Source: Telmatactis stephensoni
Taxonomy: Eukaryota > Cnidaria > Anthozoa > Actiniaria > Isophelliidae
Reading direction: 5' to 3'
Length of the DNA: 64,000 bases
NCBI GenBank assembly: GCA_029948255.1
Contig: JALIZF010001678.1
Coordinates: forward strand, 124,001 to 188,000
Part shown: positions 52,954 through 64,000 of the stretch, piece after piece
Numbering within the stretch: the stretch's first letter is position 1
Layout: each line of letters begins with the position of its first letter
Notes under the pieces: model-generated
The model's database searches: none
What the model was told of the DNA's origin: nothing
Seen by the model: the letters and a program-made list of their open reading frames with translations, nothing else
Made by a program: the position numbers and the translations under genes

Positions 52954-55900
52954 CTTATATGGTGTAGGATTAAGAGGTCTCAAATGATCAGTTCGTAAAG
53001 ACTGAAGGGATGCTTTTAAACTATTTTGAATTTCTTGAAGACTTGGAAGAGGAAGGCATATCTGAAAGAAATAAACAAAATATGAGCAAACACCCTTGGT
53101 GAACAGGCAACTTGGTCACTTAGGGGGTGTTTACATGGCACTAGGGTCATGCAAACACCCCCTTAATGGGGGTTAATTCTTTTTAGAGTGACAAAACTGA
53201 TTCGGAACTTTGATAACTGACTGCTAAATAGGGTTGGCTGCATAATAGGGGTTGCACTGTAGTATACTTTTTTAATAATCTTATTAACTATGTAGTCATA
53301 ATCTTTTGTCCCACATAAAACACAGAGAAACAGGGAAGTACGTCATGGTAACCAAGGGAATTGATTATATGAGTGCAGAATATATACAACAGGAGTCAGA
53401 TTGTTTTTGGACAGTCAGATTGTTTTTGGAAAGTGATTATTAATCGAAATGCCCATATTTTTTCGATTAATAATCGAGTTTGACGTGCCAAATTCATTCC
53501 GAGCACAGAACCGAAAACTGACAATTTTAATAGTTTATGATTTTATAGAAGACTGAGAAGAGCGCGCGAGGAACAAGGTCTCTGCTTTTACGCGTACGAA
53601 AGCAGAATCTTCATAAAACTTTAATTCTTTGTTTTGTAAAATGTATTGTGAAGACTTTTACTTTTTTGACGTTCTCAAAAATTTCTAATCACTTTGTTTT
53701 CTGGTTGGCTGCTGTGGTTGTCTTCAGAAGTTTTTCTGGACTTGGAAAGCCAATTTGAAGTCAGCTCATTTTTTGACCAATCATCGTTTGTTGAGGGGGG
53801 CCTAGGGGGGTTACCAATACCGCAATCCCGCAAGAAAAATTCGAAAATACCGCAATCCCGCACGAAAAAATGGTCAATCTCGCAATCCCGCATGAAAAAT
53901 TCGAAAATACTGCTCACCACACGAAAAATTCGAAATATCACACACAAGGGACCTCACGCGCAAAGATAATAATCGCCGAACCATGAAATTTTCTATCGAG
54001 GGCCAGAAGCAAAATCCCGCATCTCGCAGGGCTCAAAAATACCGCATTACCGCAATTTCAAAACATTTTTCCCGTAATACGGCAGCTCAAAAAAGAAAAT
54101 ACCGCATACCGCAGGGTTTGAGAATCCCGCAATACCGCAATTTTTTTTGTAAAATACCGCAATACCGCACAAAGAAATGGTCAATCCCGCAAACCCCTAG
54201 GACCCCCTCTTTGTTTACATATAATGACAGCCAATCATCAAGCGAGAAACGTTTTCTGTTTCTCCGCCCGCTTTTCTCCGCCCTCATTTGCATATTGATC
54301 AAGTACGCTTCAAAAATGCATTTTTGTTTATCAGTGTCGGTAGTTTTATAACTCACAAATCAAAAGTTTATAATACAAGTTTACACAAGTTTATAATAAT
54401 CCGGAATTTTTTTTCGCGTGAATTCACTTTCAAAAACAAACAAATATATATTTTTTCCTTTTTTACGTTCTAGAAAATTTTCATTCACTTTGTCTTTGAC
54501 TTCCAGGTTCTCTTGACTTGGAAAGCCAGTTTGAAGTCGACTCATTTTTTGACCAATCATGGTGTGTTTAAGTAGAGACAGCCAATCACCATGCGAGAAT
54601 TACTTTCTGTTTCTCCGCCCTCTTTTCTCCGCCCTAATTTGCATATCGATCAAGTACGATTCAAAAATGCATTTTTGTTTATCAGTGTTGGTAGCTTCAC
54701 AAATCAAAAGTTATAAATTACACAAGTTTATAATTTTACGGAGTTTTGTTGGCGTGAATGTACAAAATCCTGAATTTTTAACTCAGAAGTTTAGAGACAA
54801 AAATGAAAATGTTTTGCTTTAGTTTAGAGAGTGCATATGCAAATGAGGGCGGAGAAAAGAGGGCGGAGAAACAGAAAGTAATTCTCGCATGGTGATTGGC
54901 TGTCTCTACTTAAACACACCATGATTGGTCAAAAAATGAGTCGACTTCAAACTGGCTTTCCAAGTCAAGAGAACCTGGAAGTCAAAGACAAAGTGAATGA
55001 AAATTTTCTAGAACGTAAAAGAAGAAAAAAAAAATTGTTTGTTTTTGAAAGTGAATTCACACGAAAAAAACCTCCGAATTATTATAAACTTGTGTAATTT
55101 AACTTGTGTAATTTATAGCTTTTGATTTGTGAGTTATAAAACTACTGACACTGATAAACAAAAATGCATTTTTGAAGCGTACTTAATTAATCAATATGCA
55201 AATGAGGGCGGAGAAAAATAAAGCGGGCGGAGAAACAGAAAACGTTTCTCGCTTGATGATTGGCTGTCATTATATGTAAACAAACGATGATTTCCAAGTC
55301 CAGAAAAACTTCTGAAGACAACCACAGCAACCAACCAGAAAACAAAGTGATTAGAAATTTTTGAGAACGTCAAAAAAAGTAAAAATATTCATAATACATT
55401 TTGCAAAACAAAGAATTAAAGTTTTATGAAGATTCTGCTTTCGTACGCGTAAAAAGCAGAATCTTCATATACGCATTTTTCAATTGATAAATGAATTTGA
55501 CACGTCAAACTCGATTATTAATCGAAAAAATAGGGGCATTTCGATTAATAATCACTTTCCAAAAACAATCTGACTGTCCAAAAACAATCTGACTCCTGTT
55601 ATACATACTTCAACAAGGAGGTAATTGGAAATTTCCATGGGGGTCAGAAGATGATAAATATAGAATTATAAAAGATACGGATGGTTGAAAATTGGAATCC
55701 CAGAGGAGGAGGATGGTAGTGGCAGTGATGATGGTAGTGGCAGTGGGTCCTTTTTCAAATCCCCTCATTAGTGGGTATGGATATTCTATTATTTATTATC
55801 TTAACAATGCACTCCAAATGTTCAGTTGATTTGATGCCCTAGTATCAAACCAAAAGAAACAAAACTAACAATAATAACAATTATAGACTGTATTGTCATC

Positions 55901-58900
55901 TAACAACAATTATATAATAATTGGCATATTACGCGCGCTCTGATTGGTCCAACAACCATGTGTGATTAGAGTACACACACATAGATGGCGTCATCAAATC
56001 TTACGCGCGCTCTGATTGGTTGGAATGTTTCGATAAATATTATATAAAACAGATAGATTCCATTTTTCCGTGTGTCTGTACTCTAATCGATGCACAGAAG
56101 ACGTCAAAATGTGGTGAGAACAACAGTCACATACTTTTTTGTTCTCACCACATTTTGACGTCATCTGTGCATCAATTAGAGTACAGACGCACGGAAAAAT
56201 GGAATCTATTTGTTAATAACAATAGATTCTATTGTTATTGTCTACACAAACCTTTCCATCTTTCCAGTACATCTTCAACAAAGGTTCAACACGAGATGGA
56301 CACACATAGGCACGCTTAGCTTCATCAAATGCATGTCTACACAACACTCTCTGACCAACAACAGGAGGTGGCTCGATATCTTGCTGTAAAAGATCTAGTA
56401 ATGGGCTACCTGTGGAAAACAGGGAGAGGAAAGCTGGGTCTTGCATGTTCTCTTACTCTAATTATAAGTAGACCCATCCCATCAACAGAAGCTCCATCAA
56501 TGAGAGTCACATTTTACCCAAAGGAACATGGATGGTCAGACTAACAAAATCACAAACCTCTTGATTTCTGGGAGATTTTAAAAATTTATTGGCTATTTTT
56601 TCAATGTTTTCCTGGCATACAAAATAATGTAAAATGTGCCATAAATGTATCTCTTACCCTCAGCACCATAAAGTCTAAAAACTCCTTTTTTCCCAGGAAT
56701 GGTTATTTTTTCAAGTTCTTGACTTAGCTTCATACATGCCCTATCACTGAGCTTAACCAACTAAAATGAAATATTAAAGAAAAAACAAATAGCATTTAAA
56801 TCTCTATTACATACCATAACTGAAATTTATTCCTTTGTTTTTTGTCCGTCTGTCCGTCCGTCCGTTCATTCGTTCGTTCACTTGAAATTTGGATCCATAT
56901 TTAAACATGAAACATGAAAGCTGTTCCTGAGTTCTAATTTTTGACAACTTTTGTGATTTTTATCAAAATATGCAAACAAAGTTTCTGCAAAAATTTACTC
57001 TACTCTATTCTACTCCACTCTACTCTACTCCACTCTACTCTACTCTACTCTACTCTACTCTACTCTACTCTACTCTACTCTACTCTACTCTACTCTACTC
57101 TACTCTACTCTACTCTACTCTACTCTACTCTACTCTACTCTACTCTACTCTACTCTACTCTACTGAAATTAGAGTAAATAAAAATAGTGAAATACCTTAA
57201 AGACACAGCCAAGGGCAGGTTGCTTTTGACATGTGACTAAATGAGTTCCAATTCCAAAAGAATCAATGGAATGACCCTAAGAAAGACAACAAAATCAAAT
57301 GGATTGTTGGATTATTAGAGTAACAGAGAAAACAGGAAAATAAGGATAATGGATGACAATAATATAGTAATGTAAATTACTTGTTGTTTTAATGAGAGAA
57401 GTGTATCCTCATTGATATCATTACTTGCAACAATAATACTCTTGGCCAGCCAAGGTTTAGAAAATCTGAACAAGAAAGAAGAGAAATGAGAGATTAAAAA
57501 CACAAAGCTAGGTCCTTTTTCATTCTTTTCATTTTTTCTCTTTTCAATTTTCTTCCCATTTCTTGTTACTAGTTACAGTGTACACAATATAACTTTTGAT
57601 GACCTGGGTAATTTAATTTAAAATTTGTAATTTGAAACAGTATCCTTTGTTCTTGGCAGCTAAAACAATAGCTACAAATAAACATTTATGAAATAAAAAC
57701 ACAAAAACTCACTTTTCTGCAACAAGTTTGAGAGCCTTCCTAACTTCAATAGAGAGATAAGCTAAATCACCAGAATCTAATCTAAGTCCTACAGCTCTGT
57801 AGCCAAAGTCTTCTAGTGCAAGGGCAACAGCGCAGTAACAAGGAACCCCACTCCTACAAACGACAAAACAATAATTAATTGTTAAACATGATGGATTCTT
57901 TATAATTCCAGCTTGTGGGACCATGTTGTATTTATATTTATTATGAATACAAATGTGCACTTTTGAGCATGAATCAAGGCAAAAACTAGATGTGTGAGTG
58001 CATTAAGTCCAGTTTAGCATGTGCAAGGTTGCTACCTAGCTGGTGCCTGGCAACCACTGGTACCTCATGTGTATATACAAGCTTGGGCGACCAACTATTT
58101 GTTCTAAGAGCCTGAACAAAACGGCTCAGTTCTGAATTAATTTGGGGGGGGGGGGGGGGGGGGGGGGGGCAAAAGACTAAGAATTTTCCTTTGGCAACAT
58201 CCTTAAAAGTTGTTTACCTCAAAACATGATACGTATCAACCAGTGCCAGGAAGGAACATGGAAACGCTATGGCATAAGCAACAAAGGCATGCAATTCCCC
58301 TTGATGAACCTCCTCTTCCAGGACACCAAGAATGGGTGCAACCTTTTTTAGCCACGCCTTACTTGCTGGTAATAGCTCTTTTGGATTTTGGGATTTATCA
58401 GTCGGTTGCAGCATACCAGAGGATGTTGGTTCTTTACCATTGAATGAACTCACAAAGGCATGGGCCATTGTTCCCTTGATTGGTATACCAAATAACTTGC
58501 CAGCAAGAACATTGCTAGTTCCATTAAAACCTGGCAAAAGTGATTCAATAACAAGTCTATTTAAGGTATAAAAGGTAATTAAGCACTATAATTCAGCTAG
58601 AAGCAAAGCTAGAAGCTGGTCTCCCAGGAAGCAGACAGTGTGGTCATTTTATCTCCCTCTCTCCATCAGTGCTCCATTTTACAGGTATTTAAAGCTACTT
58701 CAAGCTACATTAAGCACTATATTTAACGTGGGAAGCTTCTTCAGCTAGAAGCAAAGCTAGAAGCTGGTCTCCCAGGAAGCAGATGGTGTGCTCACTCTAC
58801 CTCCCTCTCTCCATCAGTGCTCCGTTTTACAGGTATTTAAAGCTACTTCAAGCTACATGGAAAGGAAAGAAGTCAAGGTCAATGAGGATCGAACTCAGGA

Positions 58901-61900
58901 CCTCTCACACTGAAAGCCACACACTAACCAACTGTGCCATCCTTGCTCCTACGGATTTGATGATATCAACTAAAAGTCATCCTCTGACCCCTTCCCTCCA
59001 ACAGTGTTCCATTTCCACAATGTAGTGGAGCCTCTCCATATAAAATTTTGTTGAGTACTGTCCAAGGACACCATGACAAAATGTACCATGCATGCACATT
59101 TATATTATTTATGAAACAACCCTGAGGAGACATTTGGCTGTGTGCTTTACTGGCAAAAACTAAGCCACAGAAGCCTAAGTTAGTCCACAAAAAAATTAGT
59201 TTGAGGACATTATAGTAATTCTGTCACCTGCCTTTTGCACCAAGTACTTTGCTGTTTGCACCAATACTCAAAATTAAGCTTAAAGATATGATATGAAAAA
59301 TTTATTGATAAAAATTCTAAAAATATTGCTTGGGATTCCTGTGGTAAAGATGCAGATGCATGTCAGCCTGCAAAAAGTGGTGTATGCACAGTCGTTTTGC
59401 CACGGTTTCCTTTCTTGGGATTTTGTTAGTACTGTTCAATTACCTCCAATATAGCAGTATCTTGAAGCAGACAGACCTCCATCAGGGCCTTGTGCTCGAC
59501 GAAGACCAAATTCTAGCAAAGTTTTATCCCATCCAGCAGCCAGACGAAACCTAGCTGCATTGGTTGCAACTAAACTATTATAGAAATATTCCAGAACTTT
59601 AAATTAGATTGGAATTGGTCTACCTGTGTTTTTTGTAACACAGGAAGTCCACATTTAAAATTCATGACACAGTGAAATATTCATCCACAAACCTTGCATA
59701 GTTCACTAAAGTCAGAAGTGTTGTTTCAAGAAGTTGAACCACTAGAAATACAGAAATGAAAAAAGGAAGAATGATACTGTTAAGAAAAATGATATTTTTC
59801 AAGTTCTCTCAGTCACTTGTATCATGTAAAATGTATACCTGCAATATAGCAGATTTTGTATGACTGTGAAAGCAACACGGTCACAGCATTGACACAATTA
59901 CGGCACAGGACTACCAGTTTCACACTTAGAGTAGATTTCGTATGACTGTGAAAACAGCACTGTATGGCCATGGCATGGTTATGGCAGGAATTTTGAATGT
60001 TTTTATAGACAACACGGCACTGACAGTCACAGCACGGCGCAGTCCGTTTCATGCTCATGCAAAATCTGTTCTATATGAAAACTGTTCTAAAGGATTTAAA
60101 TGTTTCACCTGGTAATGGTCCCTGTATACGTATAAGAGGAGTTTTTGGAAATACAATGGTTCCTTCCTGGACAGACCACAACTCTACACAGCTCATGTCT
60201 ATGTTTTTAAGGTACTCGAAAAATTCTTCTTCTGTGGTGGCGGGTAGTTGAGACTTCAAATATGTAACATCTAAAAAATAACCCCAAAATTATATAAATT
60301 CAAAACATTTACCACTGTTTGCATAATTATGCGTTCCATCAGACTGAAGTACCTATTGGGCAATAGGCTACCATAAAGCCAACAAAATGTTCAGACATCA
60401 CGAGTGAAAGCTCCACCTCTGTCTGGATTTTTGGAAGCCTACTGACCAATTCCCAATCAAAACTTTAGTCTGGCAGGATGTGTAATTATGCAATTGTTGT
60501 AGCTCATTAATACATGTATGGGTATAACAAAGAGTAGAAAACTGGGAATTGAAGCAGGTGTTATAATAGGGCTTTATTGTTTTAATATTTTACAAATCGT
60601 TCATGTAGACAATATATTATTTGAAAAAAAAATCCCTTGGTTTCTCAGAAAAATAAAGTGTGTAAGTGCATGTGGCATTTCCAAGAAATCATCTTGCAAA
60701 TCAGGTGATAGCTCATCAATACATGTATGTGTATAACAAAGAGTAGAAAACTGGGAATTGAAGTAGGTGTTATAATAGAGCTTTATTGTTTTAATATTTT
60801 ACAAATCGTTCATGTAGACAATATATTATTTGAAAAAAAAATCCCTTGGTTTCTCAGAAAAATAAAGTGTGTAAGTGCATGTGGCATTTCCAAGAAATCA
60901 TCTTGCAAATCAGGTGATAGCTCATCAATACATGTATGTGTATAACAAAGAGTAGAAAACTGGGAATTGAAGTAGGTGTTATAATAGAGCTTTATTGTTT
61001 TAATATTTTGCAAGTCATTCATGTACACAACATATTATTTGAAAAAAAAAATCCCTTGGTTTCTTGGAAAAGTGAAGTGCATAAGTGCACATGGCATTTC
61101 CAAGAATTCATTTTACATACGTGTCATCAACTTGAATCAAACAAAATCATTTTAGCGTCAAAAAATTAAATCAAGGTAAAATATTGGAAGTGCTTTTGTT
61201 AATGGAGCTGACAGTTCCTTAGTTTTAATTGTGAACAGCATTTTTAATGAGGATCAATAAAACATCTGTCAGTGTTAGTCAAGAACAGTTGTTTTGAAAA
61301 ACGATGAAGAATGAAAATACAAGGCAAAATAAAAAAGAAGTTATGTAGTCAATGACATTAGTGAAAGCCCCGAGGCACTTTAAGAATGAAAGAGGAATAA
61401 GGAAAGCAGAAGTGCCTGACACAAGGATGATCCTATTAAAGCAACTATTGGACCATAAATAACTGCAAAACAAGCTGAAAGTTTGTGGAATTTTGTGGGA
61501 CGATGTTGTAAAATCACTTTTGTACGCTTAAAGTACAAACTTAATAATAACTCCATTACAATTTATTAATCAGATAATCATCAAGAAAGATGATGATTGA
61601 GCTTATAATATTTGTTGAACATGGGTTCGTGACACACGAAACCACTCAACTACAAATTATATAAACAATATTTGCATGCACAAAATCCGAGGTTAATTTT
61701 TCGACAAAAACACTCAATATTCAAACTCTACCTTCATCTTTGATCTCCCAGGTCTTCAAGAAGTTTAAACATTCGCTAAGTCCTGCAAATACAGTGAATT
61801 CGCCGCCAAAGGGATTCTTTCGGAAGAACAAGTCAAACACAGCAGAGTCTTCAGTTTTACCACTTTTCCAATAAGCATACACCATTGTAACTTGATAAAA

Positions 61901-61942
61901 GTCCGTAAGAAGAGGCTGAATTACAGGGTTATGCCACTCCAT
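52954..61942 (-). CDS. NAPRT: Nicotinate phosphoribosyltransferase, 11 exons found, last exon missing
   Basis: The enzyme makes nicotinate mononucleotide from nicotinate and PRPP with ATP, the first step of the Preiss-Handler route to NAD, in the cytosol. Exons (minus sense): 61942-61732, 60270-60109, 59741-59693, 59550-59444, 58530-58218, 57853-57713, 57465-57381, 57276-57196, 56760-56658, 56409-56252, 53061-52954. All phases agree, giving 506 codons, against about 540 in vertebrates. The start [20 protein letters not shown] is typical. Landmarks in order: [35 protein letters not shown] (this segment carries the His phosphorylated in the family), [58 protein letters not shown]. The large intron before the last exon found contains a 2.2-kb foldback element. 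Head to head with HMGCL. Confidence 0.94.
53388..55600. mobile_element. 2.2-kb foldback element in a NAPRT intron
   Basis: The left end AACAGGAGTCAGATTG and right end CAATCTGACTCCTGTT begin arms that pair for nearly the whole length: 53388-53790 plus 54216-54820 against 54830-55600. Inside each arm a sub-unit is repeated (CTGTTTCTCCGCCC, TTGCATAT, AAAAATGCATTTTTGTTTAT). ATAC flanks both ends (53384-53387, 55601-55604). No transposase frame. The left arm alone carries a later insertion at 53793-54209. Confidence 0.85.
53793..54209. repeat. Young 417-bp MITE in the foldback's left arm
   Basis: Ends GAGGGGGGCCTAGGGG and CCCCTAGGACCCCCTC; the inside repeats AATACCGCAATCCCGCA. TTTGTT flanks it (53787-53792 and 54210-54215). 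The other arm of the foldback preserves the empty site, showing one TTTGTT, so the 6-bp duplication is well supported. Confidence 0.88.
56049..56213. repeat. Palindrome, ~75-bp near-perfect arms
   Basis: AGATTCCATTTTTCCGTG ... AGACGTCAAAATGTGGTGAG pairs with the inverse copy ending CACGGAAAAATGGAATCT; loop about 15 bases. It lies 40 bases downstream (minus sense) of NAPRT exon 10 (56252-56409). Confidence 0.88.
56996..57164. repeat. (CTCTA)n microsatellite in NAPRT intron
   Basis: More than 30 units of TACTC. It gives a false LLYST-repeat frame. Confidence 0.97.
58142..58171. repeat. Poly-G run
   Basis: About 28 consecutive G, in a NAPRT intron close to the exon that ends at 58218. Confidence 0.9.
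58578..58950 (-). mobile_element. tRNA-derived SINE with a duplicated body
   Basis: On the minus strand the 5' head AGGAGCAAGGATGGCACAG starts at 58950. It holds an A box (TGGCACAGTTGGTTAGTG, around 58938-58921) and a B box (GAGTTCGATCCTC, 58896-58884) of RNA polymerase III. The body below it contains a 146-bp direct duplication (58578-58711 and 58724-58857) with GAAGCTGGTCTCCCAGGAAG. It is inside a NAPRT intron. No cloverleaf with a CCA-compatible acceptor was found, so it is not a tRNA gene. Confidence 0.72.
59846..60073. repeat. MITE family A, truncated copy followed by full copy
   Basis: 59846-59926 is a shortened copy; 59927-60073 is full length (TAGAGTAGATTTCGTATGAC ... GCAAAATCTGTTCTA). 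They lie just downstream (minus sense) of NAPRT exon 2. Confidence 0.85.
60501..61122. repeat. 209-bp tandem repeat, three copies
   Basis: The unit AGCTCATTAATACATGTATG ... TCATCTTGCAAATCAGGTGAT is repeated at 60501, 60710 and 60919 with few changes; the third copy diverges near its end. NAPRT intron 1. Confidence 0.93.
61123..61731. other. NAPRT intron 1, nothing further recognised
   Basis: AT-rich, no exon or inverted repeat seen. Confidence 0.45.
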
Positions 61943-62229
61943 CGTGCTTAACTACGACCACGATCTGTCGAAAAAAGGTCGATGGATTTACTCCTTTCTT
62001 ACTCCTTGTACGCTGCAAACTTCGGCCGGGGCTCTCCGCGGCGGTCTCTGGAATGAATCACTTTGATTGGACGAGGAGACTTGGTAACTAGAAAAATTCA
62101 GTCGATACATTGTCGATATAAAGTCGATATTCATTCGGGGATCAATCGTACGAAGTGATTATAAAAATATGGAAGTTTTGAAGGCTCAAGAAATCCACGT
62201 TTTTTGACAAAAAATTGTTCATTTGTGAA
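61943..62229. promoter_or_regulatory. Bidirectional promoter region NAPRT / HMGCL
   Basis: 287 bp separate the two start codons. It is GC-richer than the surroundings (CTTCGGCCGGGGCTCTCCGC at about 62020-62040), with no TATA box on either strand and a CGATACATTGTCGATATAAA-like run at 62100-62125. Shared control is inferred from the arrangement. Confidence 0.6.
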
Positions 62230-63584
62230 ATGATGAAGGTTCTAAACTGTCTGATCAGGGGATCGAAATTGCATAAACGTTTAGCGGTGAGAAATCAATG
62301 ATGAATTTGATAAATGCTATCTTAATCTTATCACTTGGACAAATATTCATTTCTAAATTTATCAATGCCTTTGATATTGTTTTTAAGTAAGCATTAAATA
62401 ATTTTATACTACTGAATGTTCCAAAGGCATCAATCATCCTGAGAGGTGCATCACAAAGTGTCCAGAAAAAAGTAAAAATAGTAGAAGTTGGACCCAGAGA
62501 TGGATTGCAGAATGAGAAGGTTGGTATACATGTAGATCATCAGTAAGACTCTGATTGAAAGCTGTCAGTAGGGCAGTTTTCATATGACTGTGAAAATGGC
62601 ACAGTCACTGCATGGTAAGGATACGACAGGAATTTCCAATGTTTTTTAGACATTACGGCACTGTCAGTCAGTCATAGTATGGCACGGTAAGTTTCCTACT
62701 CATATGGAAACTGAGTTATGTCAATATTAAAGCTTAGTTTTGGTGAGGTCATGCCATGGTTAGTAACATTATTAGGGGACTCTCTATGAAGTGGTGTTTT
62801 GGGCATTGAGATCTTCCAGTATAAAGTGGTTGGTAAAGTGTTAGTAAATGGTGGGTAAGGTGTCCATGAGTGGTTGCGAAGGTGTTAGTTAAGTGGTTGG
62901 TAAGGTGTCAGGAAGTGGTTGGTAAGGTGTCAGGAAGTGGTTGGTAAGGTATCAGGAAGTGGTTAATAAGGTGTCAGGAAGTGGTTGGTAAGGTGTCCAT
63001 AAGTGGTTGGTAAGGTGTTAGTAAGTGGTTGGTAAAGTGTCAGAAAGTAGTTGGTAAGGTGTCAGTAAGTGGTTGGTAAGGTGTTAGTAAGTGGTTGGTA
63101 AAGTGTCAGAAAGTAGTTAGGTGTTAGGAAGTGGTTAGGTGTCAGTGAGTGGTTGTTTTTTTAGGTGTAAGTGGTTGGTAAGATGTCAGCAAGTGGTTGG
63201 TAAGGTGTCAGTAAGTGGTTAATAAGGTGTCAGTAAGTGGTTGGTAAGATGTCAGCAAGTGGTTGGTAAGGTGTCAGTAAGTGGTTAATAAGGTGTCAGT
63301 AAGTGGTTGGTAAGGTGTCAGTAAGTGGTTGGTAAGGTGTCAGTAAGTGGTTAATAAGGTGTCAGTAAGTGGTTGGTAAGGTGTCAGCAAAAAGTTGGTA
63401 AAGTGTCTGGAGGTGGTTAGTAAGGTCAGAAACTTGTCATTGATTTACAGATAAAATGAAATTTATTTATCATCAGGTCAATGTACCAACTGATGCTAAA
63501 ATCCAGTTTATCAACATGCTGTCAAAAACAGGCCTGCCTGCAGTAGAAGCAACTAGTTTTGTGTCACCTAAATGGGTACCACAG
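62230..63584 (+). CDS. HMGCL: Hydroxymethylglutaryl-CoA lyase, first three exons
   Basis: The enzyme cleaves HMG-CoA to acetyl-CoA and acetoacetate in mitochondria (leucine breakdown and ketone body synthesis). Exons: 62230-62286 (19 codons, start MMKVLNC, basic, without acidic residues, fitting a targeting peptide), 62427-62519 and 63477-63584; all phase 0. Exon 2 gives [18 protein letters not shown], containing the catalytic Arg-Asp pair of the HMG-CoA lyase/DRE-TIM barrel. Exon 3 reads [19 protein letters not shown] and [14 protein letters not shown]. The remainder is beyond the right edge. The exon 2 acceptor (TTCCAAAG) is weak, so its first few codons are less certain. Confidence 0.9.
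62566..62716. repeat. MITE family A, copy in HMGCL intron 2
   Basis: GGGCAGTTTTCATATGACTG at the left, GTTTCCTACTCATATGGAAA at the right, and GGAATTTCCAATGTTTTTTA inside. Confidence 0.75.
62815..63425 (+). repeat. ~20-bp minisatellite AGTGGTTGGTAAGGTGTC
   Basis: About 28 units with variants (GTTAATAAGG, GTTAGGTGTC) fill HMGCL intron 2 up to about 50 bases before exon 3. Each unit holds TGGTAAGG, a donor-like word. Confidence 0.93.
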
Positions 63585-63587
63585 GTG

Positions 63588-63893
63588 TGTTCATTCATTC
63601 ATTCATTCATTCATTCATTCATTTGTTTGTTTGATTGTTTGTTTATTTGTTTAATGTACGTTCACAAAGTTTCTCTCCTTCCTTCTTTCATTTACTAATC
63701 CTTTCTTTTTTTCCCTAGTCATAGACATTTAGTTATTTGTCATTCATTCATTCATCCATTCATCCATTCATTCATTCATTCATTCATTCATTCATTCATT
63801 CATTCATTCATTCATTCATTCATTCATTCATTCATTCATTCATTCATTCATTCATTCATTTATTCATTCATTCATTCATTCATCCATTTCCTT
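63588..63893. repeat. (CATT)n microsatellites in HMGCL intron 3
   Basis: TTCATTCATTCATTCATT at 63588-63622 and again, about 150 bases long, at 63738-63893, followed by C/T-rich sequence to the window end. Confidence 0.95.
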
Positions 63894-64000
63894 CTTTCTA
63901 CAATATTTACCTCCTCCTCTCCTTCTTGCCTTTCTTTGTATCTTTTTTCTATCTTTACTTCCTTCCTTCCTTCCCTCCCTCCTCCCTTGCTTCCTCTCTC

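Noticed and set aside
56941..57200. Open frames with LLYST repeats
   Set aside because: Direct translation of the (CTCTA)n microsatellite.
58880..58950. A tRNA gene on the minus strand
   Set aside because: A and B boxes are present but no complete cloverleaf with a matching acceptor stem forms; a SINE head fits better.

Overview
The window looks like animal nuclear DNA: intron-rich genes with GT-AG junctions, AT-rich sequence and dense small transposons. The gene set (ABCC transporter, WAPL, SLC30A zinc transporter, aquaporin, NAPRT, HMGCL) and the repeat types suggest an invertebrate, most likely an anthozoan cnidarian. That assignment is an inference from general character, not from a marker gene.

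Layout, left to right. An ABCC4-like transporter lies on the minus strand: exons 2-3 at 319-2271 and exon 1 at 20901-21398, with the 3' part of the gene beyond the left edge. Two one-base frameshifts disrupt its first nucleotide-binding domain. Its first intron (18.6 kb) holds several small inverted-repeat transposons, a TIR transposon nested in one of them (4257-6053), and a 14.4-kb element (6438-20894) with the A1 ... B1-A2-B2 split direct repeats typical of tyrosine-recombinase retrotransposons. That element carries a decaying ~115-bp tandem array, a duplicated hairpin module, a recent Ty3/Gypsy insertion with identical 148-bp LTRs (11006-18175) and a LINE fragment. From 21.4 to 26.5 kb I see only repeats.

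A complete WAPL gene (cohesin release factor) occupies 26519-37667 on the minus strand. I could place 19 exons whose phases all agree, giving 807 codons. A complete SLC30A-type zinc transporter (7 exons, 338 codons) lies at 39821-45781, minus strand. A complete aquaporin (5 exons, 258 codons) follows at 46885-49552, plus strand, with an NPC/NPA motif pair. NAPRT (minus strand, 11 of probably 12 exons, 52954-61942) and HMGCL (plus strand, first three exons, 62230-63584) are head to head, with 287 bp between their start codons.

The single-copy genes are unrelated housekeeping and transport functions and do not form an operon-like system. The most unusual material is in the repeats: (i) the split-direct-repeat element with a lox-like inverted site at its internal B1/A2 junction; (ii) a Gypsy element with an inactivated first RNase H plus an intact second one, and one in-frame TGA between gag and pol; (iii) four palindromes whose arms differ but whose tips share the fold GA-GCC-GNA-GGC-GA; and (iv) a 2.2-kb foldback element in a NAPRT intron. 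All calls were made by reading the sequence; no database search was run.
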